DNA of 64,000 nt, taken from assembly GCA_016165875.1 (NCBI GenBank), contig JABBOT010000004.1:8053642-8117641 (forward strand). The letters run 5' to 3'. Position 1 is the first letter of the stretch, and each line of letters starts with the position of its first letter. Positions 22,810 to 33,021 of this stretch are shown here, piece after piece. The translations under genes were made by a program, and so were the position numbers. This DNA comes from Acanthopleura granulata. Taxonomy: Eukaryota; Mollusca; Polyplacophora; Chitonida; Chitonidae. The notes beneath the pieces were generated by a model, which had not been told where the DNA came from, searched no databases, and saw nothing but the letters and a program-made list of their open reading frames with translations.

Positions 22810-24285
22810 TCGCTAAACCTGGCCTTGAGTGGTTGCTGAGTGAGAGGCAACAAACATGGGACGTGGATCCAGGAGAAAAATACTTCGCGGATTAGTCCTC
22901 TTGTCATAATAGAACTTCATTTTCTCCTGCGAAGTGTTTAAATTAGCACGAACTATCCCCCAGGCTTTACATAACCTGCCCCGAAACTTGGGGACATAGT
23001 CCAATAAGATTCCTTCTGTCTCCTGAGCTAAGATACACTCATCAAAGCTAAAGGATCCCTAACCCCATGCCAATACAAAAACTTCAATGAGCAAAAACCA
23101 ATGGATTTAATAGGTGTATCCCAAGTGTCAAACAATACAAATGGAATCCTCTTGTCCCAGTGTTCAAGGTATTTCATACAATTAGCTTGGAGAGTATTCT
23201 TCATGCTATGGTGGTATCTTTCAAAAGCACCCTGGCACTGTGGGTGGTAAGCTGTGGATTTAACTTGCTTAATCCCCAACTGATACATACCTTCGTGAAA
23301 GAAGTATGACATAAAACCCGTAGCCAGATTTTTTCCCATAAAGGTAAACCAAATCTAGTGAAAACTGTAATAAGCTATTAGCTATCTGATGGGTAGTTAT
23401 TTGCTTCAGTAGGATATCTTCAGGAAATCTAATAGCTGTATCCTCAATAGTCAACAGATACTTGTATAGCGACTGAGTTCTAGGTGATAATCCAACACAA
23501 TTAATAAGTAAGGCTAACGAAAAGCAGGAATAGGAAGTAAGGCCGCAGGTCTTAAACTATGCAGTTGTTTTCCTACCAGCTGACAGGTGTGACATGTCTT
23601 ATAGAGATGAACCACGTCTTTGTGAATCTTAGTCCAGTAAAAATGGGGAGTTATTTTACTTTCTGTTTCCCTAATACCTAAATGTCTACCTATTGGAATC
23701 TCATGAGCCCTTCTAAGTAGTTCCTCTCTATAGCTTAGAGGCAAACAACTTGATTAAAAATTGCCCAGCCATCATTAGCTGGTATATGGGGTCTGTGCTT
23801 TCTCCTCAACAAGTTATTCTCCGTATAACAGCGAACAGGTACATCAGCTATTTTCTTCAAGTGAAAGCCGATCTACGTTGGAATGAATCGTCTTCTTGCC
23901 AGAAGAATAATCAGCAGTGTACTTTGGTTTCTCGTGGTTTCTCAGTAGCCAGTCTCTCAGTGCTAGAATTCGAAGGCCTCTTATGATATTTCCACTTCTT
24001 TCGCATGAAATTTCGGCTGACATTTCTGTCCTGTAGATTTATTATTTAACTCATAATCATCAGCCGTATTTGCATCTGTCCTTAATGTCCTTGACCGTCT
24101 GTTCGTCTAAATAAATCATAACGTCATTAAGAAAAACTATTCTTAAATTCCTCTTAAAACAGAGAACAACTATCTTAGATTCTCATAACACGGATCTAAC
24201 TTCAGAGCCCTTCACCAGCCATTAAACAGTGTTTTTTCACCCATGGCAAACTCCACGTAAGTTTCACTAGACAGCTTCTTTAGTT
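22810..24285 (-). mobile_element. Broken Ty3-like LTR retrotransposon (gag remnant and integrase)
   Basis: Read on the minus strand, 23740-23514 encodes an integrase zinc-binding domain (REELLRRAHE, GRHLG, HFYWTKI, CHTCQ; the HHCC set). Then 23454-23270 gives the core (FPEDILLKQITTHQIANSLL), 23339-23028 gives QLGIKQVKSTAYHP and QGAFERYHHSMKNTL including the third catalytic Glu, and 23004-22813 gives the linker after the core (YVPKFRGRL, SQEKMKFYYDKR). At least two frame changes and several stops break it. The more upstream part (24280-24000) holds stop-ridden stretches resembling gag (ETYVEF, DANTADDYELNNKS). No protease or reverse transcriptase lies between, so the middle is deleted. No LTRs were seen. 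It is a dead copy. Confidence 0.75.
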
Positions 24286-24385
24286 GTCTGTTTATAAGCC
24301 TCCGGTACCAGTTCATCAAAAGACAAGACCACTCATACTCCTCATACTCCGAAGTGAGTATGGCCATTCCTCGTCCAAGGCCAGA

Positions 24386-24515
24386 TCATGTACATGTCCT
24401 AGTGTCCCTTGTTTGCGAACGACGACCAGTCTTGTCCCAGACATGCTCCAGAGGGTTGAGATCTGGGCTCACCGTAGGACAATGGAACAAGAAGCTTACA
24501 GGTGGAGAGTAGAAG
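24386..24515 (-). mobile_element. Tc1/mariner-like transposase C-terminal fragment
   Basis: On the minus strand the frame ending at the TGA (24388-24386) contains HCPTVSPDLNPLEHVWD followed by GRR. This is the signature of Tc1-like transposases around the last acidic residue of the catalytic triad (WPxxSPDLNPIEHxWD). The frame continues shifted as LALDEEW. Only about 40 codons survive. It abuts the retrotransposon remnant on the same strand. Confidence 0.75.
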
Positions 24516-24639
24516 GGTTCAGACTGTCATCCAGACAAACGGCGGATACACCCGATATTGACGTAAAACACTTTATGAGATACAAAATGACGTTTCCATT
24601 GAGCAATTTCAACCATACTTGTAAAGCCAACGTTTCACA

Positions 24640-24905
24640 TTCAAACCAGTGATGATAGAAATGAAGAGATCATACTCAACACGATGAACATACAGCCCCT
24701 GGCCCCAGGTTAAGCGGGTTAAGACTTGATATTAACATGAAAAAGCAAATCTCAGACCAGCTTGGCTCACACTCTCTGATTTAAGAGGAGCTACAATATA
24801 TTAATAAAATTAATATAACCTATGTTGCATATATAAAGTGTTACAATCAAGGCACAACGGAGAAATATATTTGATCAACGACAATTGATCTAGAATAGTC
24901 CATCT
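24640..24905. repeat. X repeat fragments in opposite orientations
   Basis: At 24655-24760 'gatcatactcaacacgatgaacat...cccaggttaagcgg' matches 30470-30530 on the plus strand. At 24838-24900 'acaatcaaggcacaacggagaaatatatttgat' matches the minus-oriented copy at 37285. The two pieces therefore face each other or are scrambled. Confidence 0.55.
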
Positions 24906-25105
24906 GGGCATATAAGCGTCTATGTGTGTGGGTAATGAGTCATTCGTATGTTTTCCGCTAAGCCAGAACGGGATGAATGGCGGGGAGCGTGTCTGGGCTT
25001 GGGCTTGTCATGCGACGTCATGGTGTGTGACGTCACACGTGATGGGAAAACCCGGGAGTTTATCGTCAGCTGGCTAGCTGTCAGCCTATATGGGATACTC
25101 ACATA

Positions 25106-25135
25106 CATTCACACACACACACACACTCACACGAT
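25106..25135. repeat. (CA)n microsatellite
   Basis: CACACACACACACACTCACAC lies directly in front of the SINE at 25137. Confidence 0.8.
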
Positions 25136-25136
25136 G

Positions 25137-25375
25137 TGGGCGCCTCCGTGGCTCAGTCGGTTAGCGCGATAGCGCAGCCCAATGACCCGAAGCCTCCCAC
25201 CAGTGCTGTGAGTCGCTGTGAGTTCAACTCCAGCTCATGCTGGGAAGGTGTACCAGCAACCAGTTTCCCCGGGCTCTGCTCTGTATCCCCAAACCATAAT
25301 GTTGACCGCCGTCGTATAAGTGGAATATTCTTGAGTACGGCGTGAAACACCAATCAAATAAATAAATCAAATCAT
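25137..25375 (+). mobile_element. SINE family A, full-length reference copy
   Basis: A tRNA-like head (tccgtggctcagtcggttagcgcgatagcgcagcc) has a near-consensus A box (TGGCTCAGTCGG) and, 60 bases on, a B box (GAGTTCAACTCC). The body has 'catgctgggaaggtgtaccagcaacc'. The tail is 'gtggaatattcttgagtacggcgtgaaacaccaatc' followed by AAATA repeats. It is 240 bp long and the best preserved of about eight copies in the window. Confidence 0.85.
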
Positions 25376-26029
25376 ACAGAATGGACAATCACAGAAAAAA
25401 AAAGTAAAATGTACAAAATAAAAAAAATATACAAAGACAGAGATTGTACTCCGATTGAAAGTTCTCTTTTGGGAGAGATGGTTGGCCTTGAAAAGGGCCT
25501 TTGAAAAAATACCAGTCACACTGGTCATGACGAGGCCCCGTCTTATCGATGTCCTTCACATCCAGCAATTTCTCAGGCTATGATGAGTGACACAGCGTTG
25601 ACAAAAAGTGGCATGATGACAAGGAGACACACAGCTGTTGGGTGGTTGAATCAGGCGCATGATACATCGTCTTGGTGTGTTGTCCCTGTCGCTGGGCTGT
25701 CGTACTGCTATGATTTCCTGCGTTGCGTCACTATGCCGAAAACCAAACAGACCACAAATCAGCCTGAAAGTAATGTAGGATCGCGTGACCTACATGTAGA
25801 AAACGATGGATGAAACTTTTGAAGACCTTTACGTAAAGGTTTATAAAAGTAATTTGATATTTTCTCTTCGTGTGCTGCAAAACACTTCTCAGCTTCTTTC
25901 CATAGGGTACCGCATGCAATGTCCTGGAAACGCGACTTTTACCACGAATAATGACATTCAGATGGCTATATTACTGGAAATATAGATCGCGCTATTGGAA
26001 ATATTAATGACGCTATTGTAAGTTATGTA
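25376..26029. other. Intergenic, no supported gene
   Basis: A-rich stretch after the SINE, then mixed sequence. A 77-codon frame at 25580-25813 has no recognisable domain. Confidence 0.35.
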
Positions 26030-26140
26030 TAAAACACTACAGCATAGATAGTAAACCAGAACAACGACAAAAGTGTGATACTGGTAAAATCCGGCCTCTT
26101 CTTAGTTTACCTCAGTCAAGGTTTTATTAAACCCTGTGCA
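26030..26140 (+). repeat. X repeat fragment, core module
   Basis: Contains 'ataaaacactacagcatagatagtaa', 'acgacaaaagtgtgatactgg' and 'aaatccggcctcttcttagtttacctcagtcaaggttttatt', aligned with 30640-30760 and 32206-32300. Confidence 0.7.
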
Positions 26141-26302
26141 CCTCAGTGGCTAGACCCTTTGTGGAGAGCTCTGTGTGGCTGTGATAATATGTATATACAA
26201 TCACAACCCTGTTGTCTTTCACAACCCTACCTTAAACACATCTGTGCTTCCCATGCTGTCCTCAATACATCCAATCTGGAGTAGCACATCTGGCTGGTCG
26301 CT

Positions 26303-26624
26303 AGCCCTGGTATGACGCAATTTGGACCGAGCGTTTCTGACGTTGCGCACTGTCCATTAATGCCATGGAAGCAAGTAAAACTAATGAAGTTGGCGGCAGG
26401 CCAACACAACACAATTTAGGGCCAAATAACCGTGAAACATTTTTAGTACATACTTTATTCAGCCTGTTCGTGTTATTTTCTACTGTCAGTACTGGGCATA
26501 TTTCCTTGCTAGGCAGATGTGATCACTGCCACTCGACACCAAGGCTATATTAGTTGTATGGCACATATGCGCGAACACGGCACCACCTAGCGAAACTCGC
26601 CAGCACGTAAACAAGAACGTGTGG
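26303..26624 (+). repeat. Left arm of the long inverted repeat
   Basis: On the minus strand it carries an open frame (26412-26227) with WPAANFISFTCFHGINGQC and LGPNCVIPG. The homologous peptide is encoded by the right arm on the plus strand. Confidence 0.8.
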
Positions 26625-26817
26625 TTTCGTTGACACGCTAATAAGAACGCTTGGCGCAGTATAGTGGAAAAACTGATAATTTTTGGCGCAATTTCTTACT
26701 TCTAATCACACCATGGAGTGTTGCAGATTTGAAAATCATTTCTTAAGAAACTAAAATCAGGATATGATCGGCATTTTACATCAATGTAAAGTCACTGATA
26801 TCTGCAAATCAACCGAT

Positions 26818-27170
26818 GGAAGCACGTGTTCTTGTTTACGCGCTGGGGGTTTCGCTAAGTGGCTCCGTGTTCGCTCATGCGGACAATGAAACTAGTATAG
26901 CCATGGCGTCGAGTGGCAACTATTGTATCTGCCTAGCAACCAATATACGTCCTGCTCTGAGAGTAGAATTCCCTACGAGGAAACCAAAACATCACCAACA
27001 GAGTGAATAAAATATGTACTAAATTTTTTTCATGTTTATTTGGTTGTAAATCGTGTTGTATTGGCCTGCCGCTAACCTAATTAGTTTTCATTGTGCTTGC
27101 TTCCATTACGTTAATGGACAATGCAAAATATCAGAATCGCAAACGCTCGGTCCATACAGCGCCATACCTG
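26818..27170 (-). repeat. Right arm of the long inverted repeat
   Basis: It carries a plus-strand frame (27053-27310) with WPAANLISFHCACFHYVNGQC and LGPYSAIPD. It is a few codons longer than the left-arm version, because of small indels. Confidence 0.8.
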
Positions 27171-27363
27171 ATTCCTTCAGTCAACTGGAATGTAAACATA
27201 CCAAAGGCAACACTGGTAAACCATATTTCAACAGTAATCCAGTAATCCAGCCACAAAATTTTATCCCTAATCGGATCAAAACTGGGAACAGACATGCTCC
27301 TCAGCTCTAATACGAAATTATTCTACGCACATAACTTAAACACAGCTGTACATCTGATTAAAT

Positions 27364-27960
27364 ATGGAAGGACGGCCATTTAATGATTTCCAAGGCATTG
27401 CGGACTTCCAACGTAAACACGGAATACCCTTTCTTTCTGAAAAAAAGGACCAAGTAAGATGTCAAGAATTTACCAAGTACATAGCTGATGCTCGAACAAG
27501 CTAATTTCATTTCTTAGTTAATGGGTGTATAATAAGTCAGGAAGACTAACGCAGAAAAAGAACAGAAAAGTCATGGTTAATGAGTCTCTTGTTAAAATTA
27601 TGTTGCAATATCGTGCTTCGCCGGAGAAGATACTTCAGCTGTAAAGAAAGCATTTCATGACGCATTTGAGACGTACAAATTGTCTGATGAAAAATGACGG
27701 AAGAAGCATGCACACAGCTGAAAAAGGACAGATAGTGACTTGGTGATACACAGTTCTAACCACAGACTAGCTCTGATGCTTCAGTCCAGGAGTTAGATTA
27801 CACTATGACTGAGATCTAATACAATTTCAGAAACAGTGGCAAAACAATGCAAGTCTTCGCAGCTACAGCGAGGGCCATGAGTGTTACTCTTGTGAGCTAC
27901 ATAAAAGCAGTTTTCAAAACCACAAATATAGAGCACTGAAGGCCCTCTAAGTCATCGATC
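27364..27960 (+). pseudogene. Decayed hAT-like transposase (ZNF862-like type)
   Basis: Pieces of one protein follow each other in several frames. They are RPFNDFQGIADFQRKHGI with EFTKYIADARTS (27364-27504), then SAVKKAFHDAFETYKLSDEK (about 27625-27690), then SNHRLALMLQS (about 27750), and then a stretch like YIKAVFKTTN (27895). The order and spacing match the hAT-related proteins annotated as ZNF862-like: RPFxDF near the start of the domain, EFTKYIA, a central helical AF segment, and an H..HRLxL motif. Several stops and frame changes make it non-functional. It begins 190 bp after the inverted repeat. The family call was made by eye. Confidence 0.45.
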
Positions 27961-28289
27961 ACACTCACTGGGGTCATGACGCCAAAAATTTTGGGATTGA
28001 TTTGACAAAATCATAAAACTCATGCGGCACTTTGTTATCCCCCTCAGAAAGCATGCATTCAGTCTTGGAAGGACTTCTTTCGAGGTCAGGAGTTTGAAGG
28101 CTTTTGTGTACGTTTTCCGGGATAAACCCAAGCTCTGGAGAGTGATATTGACCTGCAACTCCCACATTTTCTGCTGCTACTTGAGTTATGCCTCAGCGTT
28201 TTCGTCCTCCCGCCACCGTTGAACGGGGGATTCAGCGCTGTAGGTAGAATCATGGTTAACACAAGGCTCAGGCTGAAGACTGGCTCTCG

Positions 28290-28358
28290 GGATGATCTCT
28301 TGCAGCCGTGAATTTACCTGTTTTGTGAAAACTGAATAAATATTATTCATTCATGGCT
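28290..28358 (+). mobile_element. Possible SINE 3' tail
   Basis: Ends 'aactgaataaatattattcattcatgg', like the tail at 63286-63335. No head was found. Confidence 0.25.
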
Positions 28359-28446
28359 ATTTTTCATTTGGGAATTATTAACCTTTTTTACACGGTTCAT
28401 CCACTGTATTATACATTATGGCTTTCTCTTTTACTTCTTTTTTTAG

Positions 28447-28538
28447 ATCCGGAAACTATATCTGCTGGTAAATGTGAAACATCCGGCACATTTATACCTA
28501 CTTCTTTCAAGCCATCAGGCAATCCACTGTTAACGTGA
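28447..28538 (+). CDS. Short exon-like frame with stop
   Basis: A long T tract and AG (tttacttcttttttttag type) end at 28446. The frame then reads PETISAGKCETSG... and stops at 28536-28538. It enters in phase 1, the same phase and with the same first residues (PET) as the exon at 32843. It could be an alternative last exon of the same gene or a chance frame. Confidence 0.22.
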
Positions 28539-30244
28539 AAGACAGCGCGTGTTCTAAGTTAAGTTCGCCAAGAAGGTTGCACAATATTATGTTCATTTCG
28601 GTAAAGTATTTTTTCTAATAGCTACTATGACAGCGGAAACTGACATTTGACAGCACTCCATTGACGAGCATAAAACGCAGCCATTCTGTCGAGGCTGTGA
28701 CGCAATTGTTCCCAGCGCGGAACACTCTTATCACCTGAGGCTGTATTACGTTGCCAAGGTTGTGCTTGTAACTTAAGTGTATACGTCAATTTATAACATG
28801 AAATGATCAAGAAACTTACTACGACCACAACCCAGTGGCCTGGAAATACTTTGCAGTGTTGTTCACACATGTACTTGTTATAATTAAAACATATGACATT
28901 AAAATAGTGAGCTGTCCCTATGTTATTACAGGTTACACTGACAGAAAACTCAGAACATTTACGTCACAGCTTATAAACAGCTGATATCGCCTAGCTCTCT
29001 GATTGGCAAATCCCTCATAAGCTTAAGAGCATGGGTGCCTTCAGATCCCCAGTCGGGAGCACAATACTCCACACTTCACACGAAGATAATTCAGCAATGA
29101 TTTCATATAACTGGCAACAGTTTTTTAGATTCAAGAGAGAATTTTATAAATGAATCTTTTCATTTTTTCATTTCTATCTTTTAAATGAACAGTACATCAG
29201 CCATGAGCTGTCTTTTACTTTAACAGATGATATCCAACTTGCTCTGCTCCTGTAGTAAATCTTAATAACAGGTACAATACTGCGCTGAAAAAAAGAGCAA
29301 AAGTATCCAACAAGATATGAATGAATTCATTTTAGCTGAAATTAACACCCTGAAAAAGAAAACGTGATGTTTAAGCCAATAAACATATATGACTTTTTTT
29401 ACAAGAAACGAAAAGTTATATTATATTCTGACGTCAAGTATATCTTATTTTCAATTCTCAAAATGTAAAGGGAAAATGATGTTAAGTGAATTTACAAACC
29501 TAATTGTGATATAAATTTGTATGAACCCTTGCTGTGTAAAATACTGTTAAATAAGGCGATATCCCGTATCTGTCTTCTTTTGTAACTTGCCTGTAGGAAT
29601 CTGCCTTATACTCCTACATAATACCAAGCTGAAAATTTACGCGATATGCACAAGCTTCGAAACTTTGAGTAATAATATCGTTTGGAGAATTTCACTGTGT
29701 CGTCCCAGATCGGTTCGATCCTCTGTGTTACACGTTCAACATGGACACGCATCAAAGTGAAGCGGCAGTTTGTAATGCCTCATCTCGAGTTATGTGGATA
29801 CGATCTCGCCCTTTGAAGTGAGAGATAGCCAACTCCACACCACAGTGTCACAGTATGTGATCAAGGTTAAATCCTCTGCCCGCCATGGCTTTGCATCGAG
29901 GATTGGATTTCAAACCATCAACAAAGCTACCTGACAACCTGACATGATTGTCAGAAGGTCTGCCACTATGGGCTTCAGATACATAATTTGCTGTCATATT
30001 TGGGGATAAACCAATCAGAAATTTGTTGTACACGATGGCTCCAGAAAACTGTGCACTGAGAAACGTTTCAAAGGATTGACAGTCTTTTACTGAGAAAGCA
30101 TTATCAAATGCACGTTTTTGGCTACCTGCACTGCTCAGCGTAATTGTGTAGTTTCAACGCTTTGAAAATGTTGTAGCCCTTCCCGATCCCCTCTGTCGAC
30201 TTACCCGAAACTCACACTAGCTTAGTGAACCTTCTGTCTTCGGT
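28539..30244. other. Intergenic, no supported gene
   Basis: AT-rich, with only short frames on both strands. I identified no repeats or domains in it. Confidence 0.35.
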
Positions 30245-30895
30245 TACATTACAAACCTAGGCGTCGAAAACGACATTCGTATACAACCCGTCAAACAAAT
30301 TGGGCGTTCGGGTCAATTATGGTAAGACCAGTTTGCAAAAATTATGTAAAATTTAAAAGGATTCATAGGACGGATTCCGGCAAAAAGAAGCAGTCAATAG
30401 TTTTCAATGATGACGAAAAGACGTAATGATTGTTCTAGGCTCATGGGTAACTGCTCATATATCCAACGTGCCGATCATACTCAACATGATGAACATTCGT
30501 CCCCCAGCCCTGGGTTAAGCGGAATTAAACACAATTATGAAAAAGAGTGAAGGCGTTTGCTGGAATGTCCTTGACACTAGTTTTTGCAGTAATAACTTGT
30601 GACTAGTAATTTAAATTATCAGACCATGTAAATGACTACAGCACAGAGAGTAAGCCCAGAGTATTGACGACAGCGCGAGAGTTGGCAAATGGTCAGATAT
30701 TACCAGTGGAATCCGGCCTCTTGTCAAGTTAGTTCATTTAGGGTTTTACTCTCACTGATCATGCAAGTGTTAAAGAAGTAACAAGTTATACACCCTCACT
30801 CCCCAGCACTATATCTTAAGCAGAATTAGGTAAAAAAATTACAGTGATGTTAAATGCAATCTATAAGATTTCAGTGGTGTAGAATTACTGTGATG
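30245..30895 (+). repeat. X repeat, longest copy (about 650 bp)
   Basis: Carries all modules in order. They are 'cctaggcgtcgaaaacgacattcgtatac' with 'agaccagtttgc' (5' module), 'ggacggattccggcaaaaagaagcagtcaatagttttcaatgatgacgaaaagac', 'gatcatactcaacatgatgaac...gggttaagcgg', 'aaggcgtttgctggaatgtccttg...ttttgcagtaataacttgtgac', the core 'gacgacagcgcgagagttggcaaatggtc...aatccggcctcttgtcaa', and a 3' module 'ttacagtgatgttaaatgcaatc'. No open reading frame and no obvious terminal repeats were seen. It is used here as reference for the other fragments. Confidence 0.8.
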
Positions 30896-30933
30896 TTGTC
30901 ATCACATTGAACACATGTATGCACAACTCACAG

Positions 30934-31092
30934 GATGTAAAAAATGCTATAATGCGCGATATGTACATGTAGATACAGGAGCCGTCGATATATTGCTATC
31001 CGAATTGGGAATGTTCACATTATCGAAATTATCTCGTCATAAAGTCGGCGGCACAGAAAACTGTTGTCGCCTTTGTACAGACACAAGCCCAG
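30934..31092 (+). CDS. Cysteine-rich protein, exon 1 of two found
   Basis: The exon lies between acceptor 'gcacaactcacag' and donor 'cccag|gtaaga' and is phase 1 on both sides. It encodes CKKCYNARYVHVDTGAVDIL, a middle segment, then ENCCRLCTDTSP: five Cys in 53 residues. It joins in frame to the exon at 32843 (split Glu codon g|aa). Symmetrical phase-1 exons are typical of extracellular modules. No family is recognised, and upstream exons with a start or signal peptide were not found. It begins about 40 bp after the long X repeat copy. Confidence 0.4.
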
Positions 31093-32179
31093 GTAAGATG
31101 GACCAGCTGAATAATCTGTAATTTGAATTCAGTGAAGGGGAATATATATCTTTTACTGCCTTTGATCTATACTGGTTGTTTATAGCTAGCAAATTGTGAC
31201 TTTAGCATTTAGTTAATGAGAAAAATCGAGCCTGATGAAGAATACTGTTTAATAATTTCCTGTGAATAGTCGTATTCATACGAGGACAGGCATGGGTCTG
31301 CTTAAAGTAGTGCACAATTTGTACCCATCCGAATACCTATACACTTTGGATAAATGGTTCCCCAAATTTTGCATATTTAGATGTTTTTAATGAGACATTC
31401 AAGATTCCGATGAGTATTAACCTTTGTATATTGTGAAAATGAGGAAAAACTGTTGCCACGGACGTTATTTGGCGGTGACGGGTTTTATTAAACAGCGAAA
31501 GAATCAATTACGAAATTCTACCAGTTAAATATTTGAGAGGTATGGTAGCATAGAAAGTAGAGAAAAAACAAGCAGGCATATCATCTACATTGTCAGCAAT
31601 CTCACAACCTGTACATTTCCACCCCCTCCTGAATCCAGATGACAGCGACATTTTGATGGCTGTTAACACATTGGCAGGGAACTCAGAAACTACTTAAGGG
31701 AGCAAGGTTTTGTTAGACAAAAATCTTTTATTGAACTCAGTTTGAAAAAGACTGAAATAAAAAACATGCTGACTGTAGATATTTTAAAACGAAAGGCCAA
31801 ACAAAAATGAATCTATGGTGAGTGAATGCTCATTAGAATGACCATTAAAAAGTGTCTGAGAATTCCTTCACTGATTTTTTTTTTTCAGATTTTTTCCCAG
31901 CGATATTAATGTTTTCATTTTAAGGTTGATTTTATTGATCATGTCGATAGTGTGGTTCACCAGTGACGCCACAAAACTGATTGTACGCCTTTATAGTTAG
32001 GTTATAGTTAAAGTTTCAACATTTTTGACTACTAACGTCTTTTCGTTAAAAATCTTAGTTTTTACAATAGCAGCACAGGTTTCATTTAGCCCAAATCTTC
32101 CATTCTTCTGTAGAAAATTTGTAACAAGTTCAACTAAAGTCAAATCATAACTCTTAATGTCAGTCTCATGCAATCAGAT

Positions 32180-32420
32180 TTGCCAAAATTCCGGTCTATA
32201 CGAAAGACTACAGCACAGAGAACCAGACATTGTGGTAGTTGGCAAATGGTCACATGTTACTGGTGAAATCCGGCCTCTTGTCAGTTTTCCGCGTTTGGGG
32301 TTTTAATTCTAAGTGTTTATATAAATATTAGGAAGTGAAAAGTTACACATCCCCTTGCACCATGTCTAACACAGAAATATGTAAAAAACATTACAGTGAT
32401 GCTAAATGTAATTTCTGCAA
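32180..32420 (+). repeat. X repeat fragment, core and 3' modules
   Basis: 'actacagcacagagaacc', 'gtagttggcaaatggtcacatgttactggtgaaatccggcctcttgtcag', 'ggttttaattctaagtg' and 'ttacagtgatgctaaatg' all match the reference copy at 30640-30860. Confidence 0.75.
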
Positions 32421-32589
32421 ATTTATGACCCTTCTGGCAGCATGGCTTAGGCAAAGCTGGGTAAATGCAGTGATGTTATTAACATAAAATGTTACTCAAA
32501 ATGCTGTTCTGAAATCGCATTTTATATCCCCATCCCACGAAGAAATTATCGAAGGTGCCAGTAACACAACTTCTCATCACCTTGAAATA

Positions 32590-32715
32590 CAAATGACTTG
32601 GGCATGGAGATTAAAGCAAGAGAATTGGTGAAAGTTGGCAGATGATAACACCTAACCAAAGAAGTCAGACCTCCTGTTAATTTACCTATGGTTCCACGCA
32701 GGTCAGAAATTGTCA
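32590..32715 (+). repeat. X repeat fragment, diverged core module
   Basis: 'gtgaaagttggcagatgataacacctaaccaaagaagtcagacctcctgttaatttacctatgg' aligns with the core block of X. Confidence 0.45.
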
Positions 32716-32842
32716 GACAGAATTTTATGGTGTATGCTCTTGCAAAATTTTCATACTGTTGAAACAATTTGAAACAGAGTAGTTACAATTTTCATTCAAG
32801 TCGTTTTTGTCGTTTTGTATTACACATTTATTTGTGTTGCAG

Positions 32843-33021
32843 AAACTTCTTTTCAGCTGTGTTACCCCTGTCATCGTATCTGTTGCCTGTGGTTGGCACA
32901 TAAGTCAACAACCAACAACCCTGCGGTGGTTATTCTTGCGAAAGATGATCAGATTTTGGTTGGTGAACCATATTATCAGTATGGTCCAAAAAGAAACACA
33001 CCACAGAATCAAAACATTTGA
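32843..33021 (+). CDS. Cysteine-rich protein, last exon
   Basis: The acceptor 'catttatttgtgttgcag' is strong. The frame continues from the exon at 30934 in phase 1 and encodes TSFQLCYPCHRICCLWLAHK, followed by a hydrophobic-polar tail ending in a TGA at 33019-33021: 58 complete codons with four more Cys. Together the two exons give about 110 residues with nine Cys. The LCYPCHRICC cluster could bind metal or form disulfides. No homologue comes to mind. The 1.75-kb intron contains several X fragments. Confidence 0.4.

Larger units (their letters stand above)
26303..27170. repeat. Long inverted repeat (foldback-like element), arms about 320-350 bp
   Basis: The left arm 26303-26624 and right arm 26818-27170 are reverse complements over nearly their whole length (about three quarters identical by eye), separated by about 190 bp. 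Examples are 'ggaccgagcgttt' (26333) against 'aaacgctcggtcc' (27141), 'taatgccatggaagcaag' against 'cttgcttccattacgtta', 'ggcggcaggccaa' against 'ttggcctgccgc', 'gcgaacacggcacc' against 'ggctccgtgttcgc', and 'gtaaacaagaacgtg' against 'cacgtgttcttgtttac'. Each arm has an outward-facing open frame beginning LxWPAANxISF. It could be a foldback or MITE-type non-autonomous transposon, or two inverted copies of one repeat. Confidence 0.85.
31093..32842 (+). other. Intron of the cysteine-rich gene, with X repeat fragments
   Basis: GT at 31093 and AG at 32841-32842 bound it. It contains the X fragments at 32180-32420 and 32590-32710. The rest is AT-rich and featureless. Confidence 0.35.

Noticed and set aside
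24284..24652. 122-codon plus-strand frame
   Set aside because: It is the antisense of the Tc1-like fragment, and its peptide has no features of its own.
25580..25760. Possible third SINE B copy (catgatgacaaggagacacac, atgccgaaaaccaaacagacc)
   Set aside because: Only short, out-of-order matches to the family, which could be coincidence.
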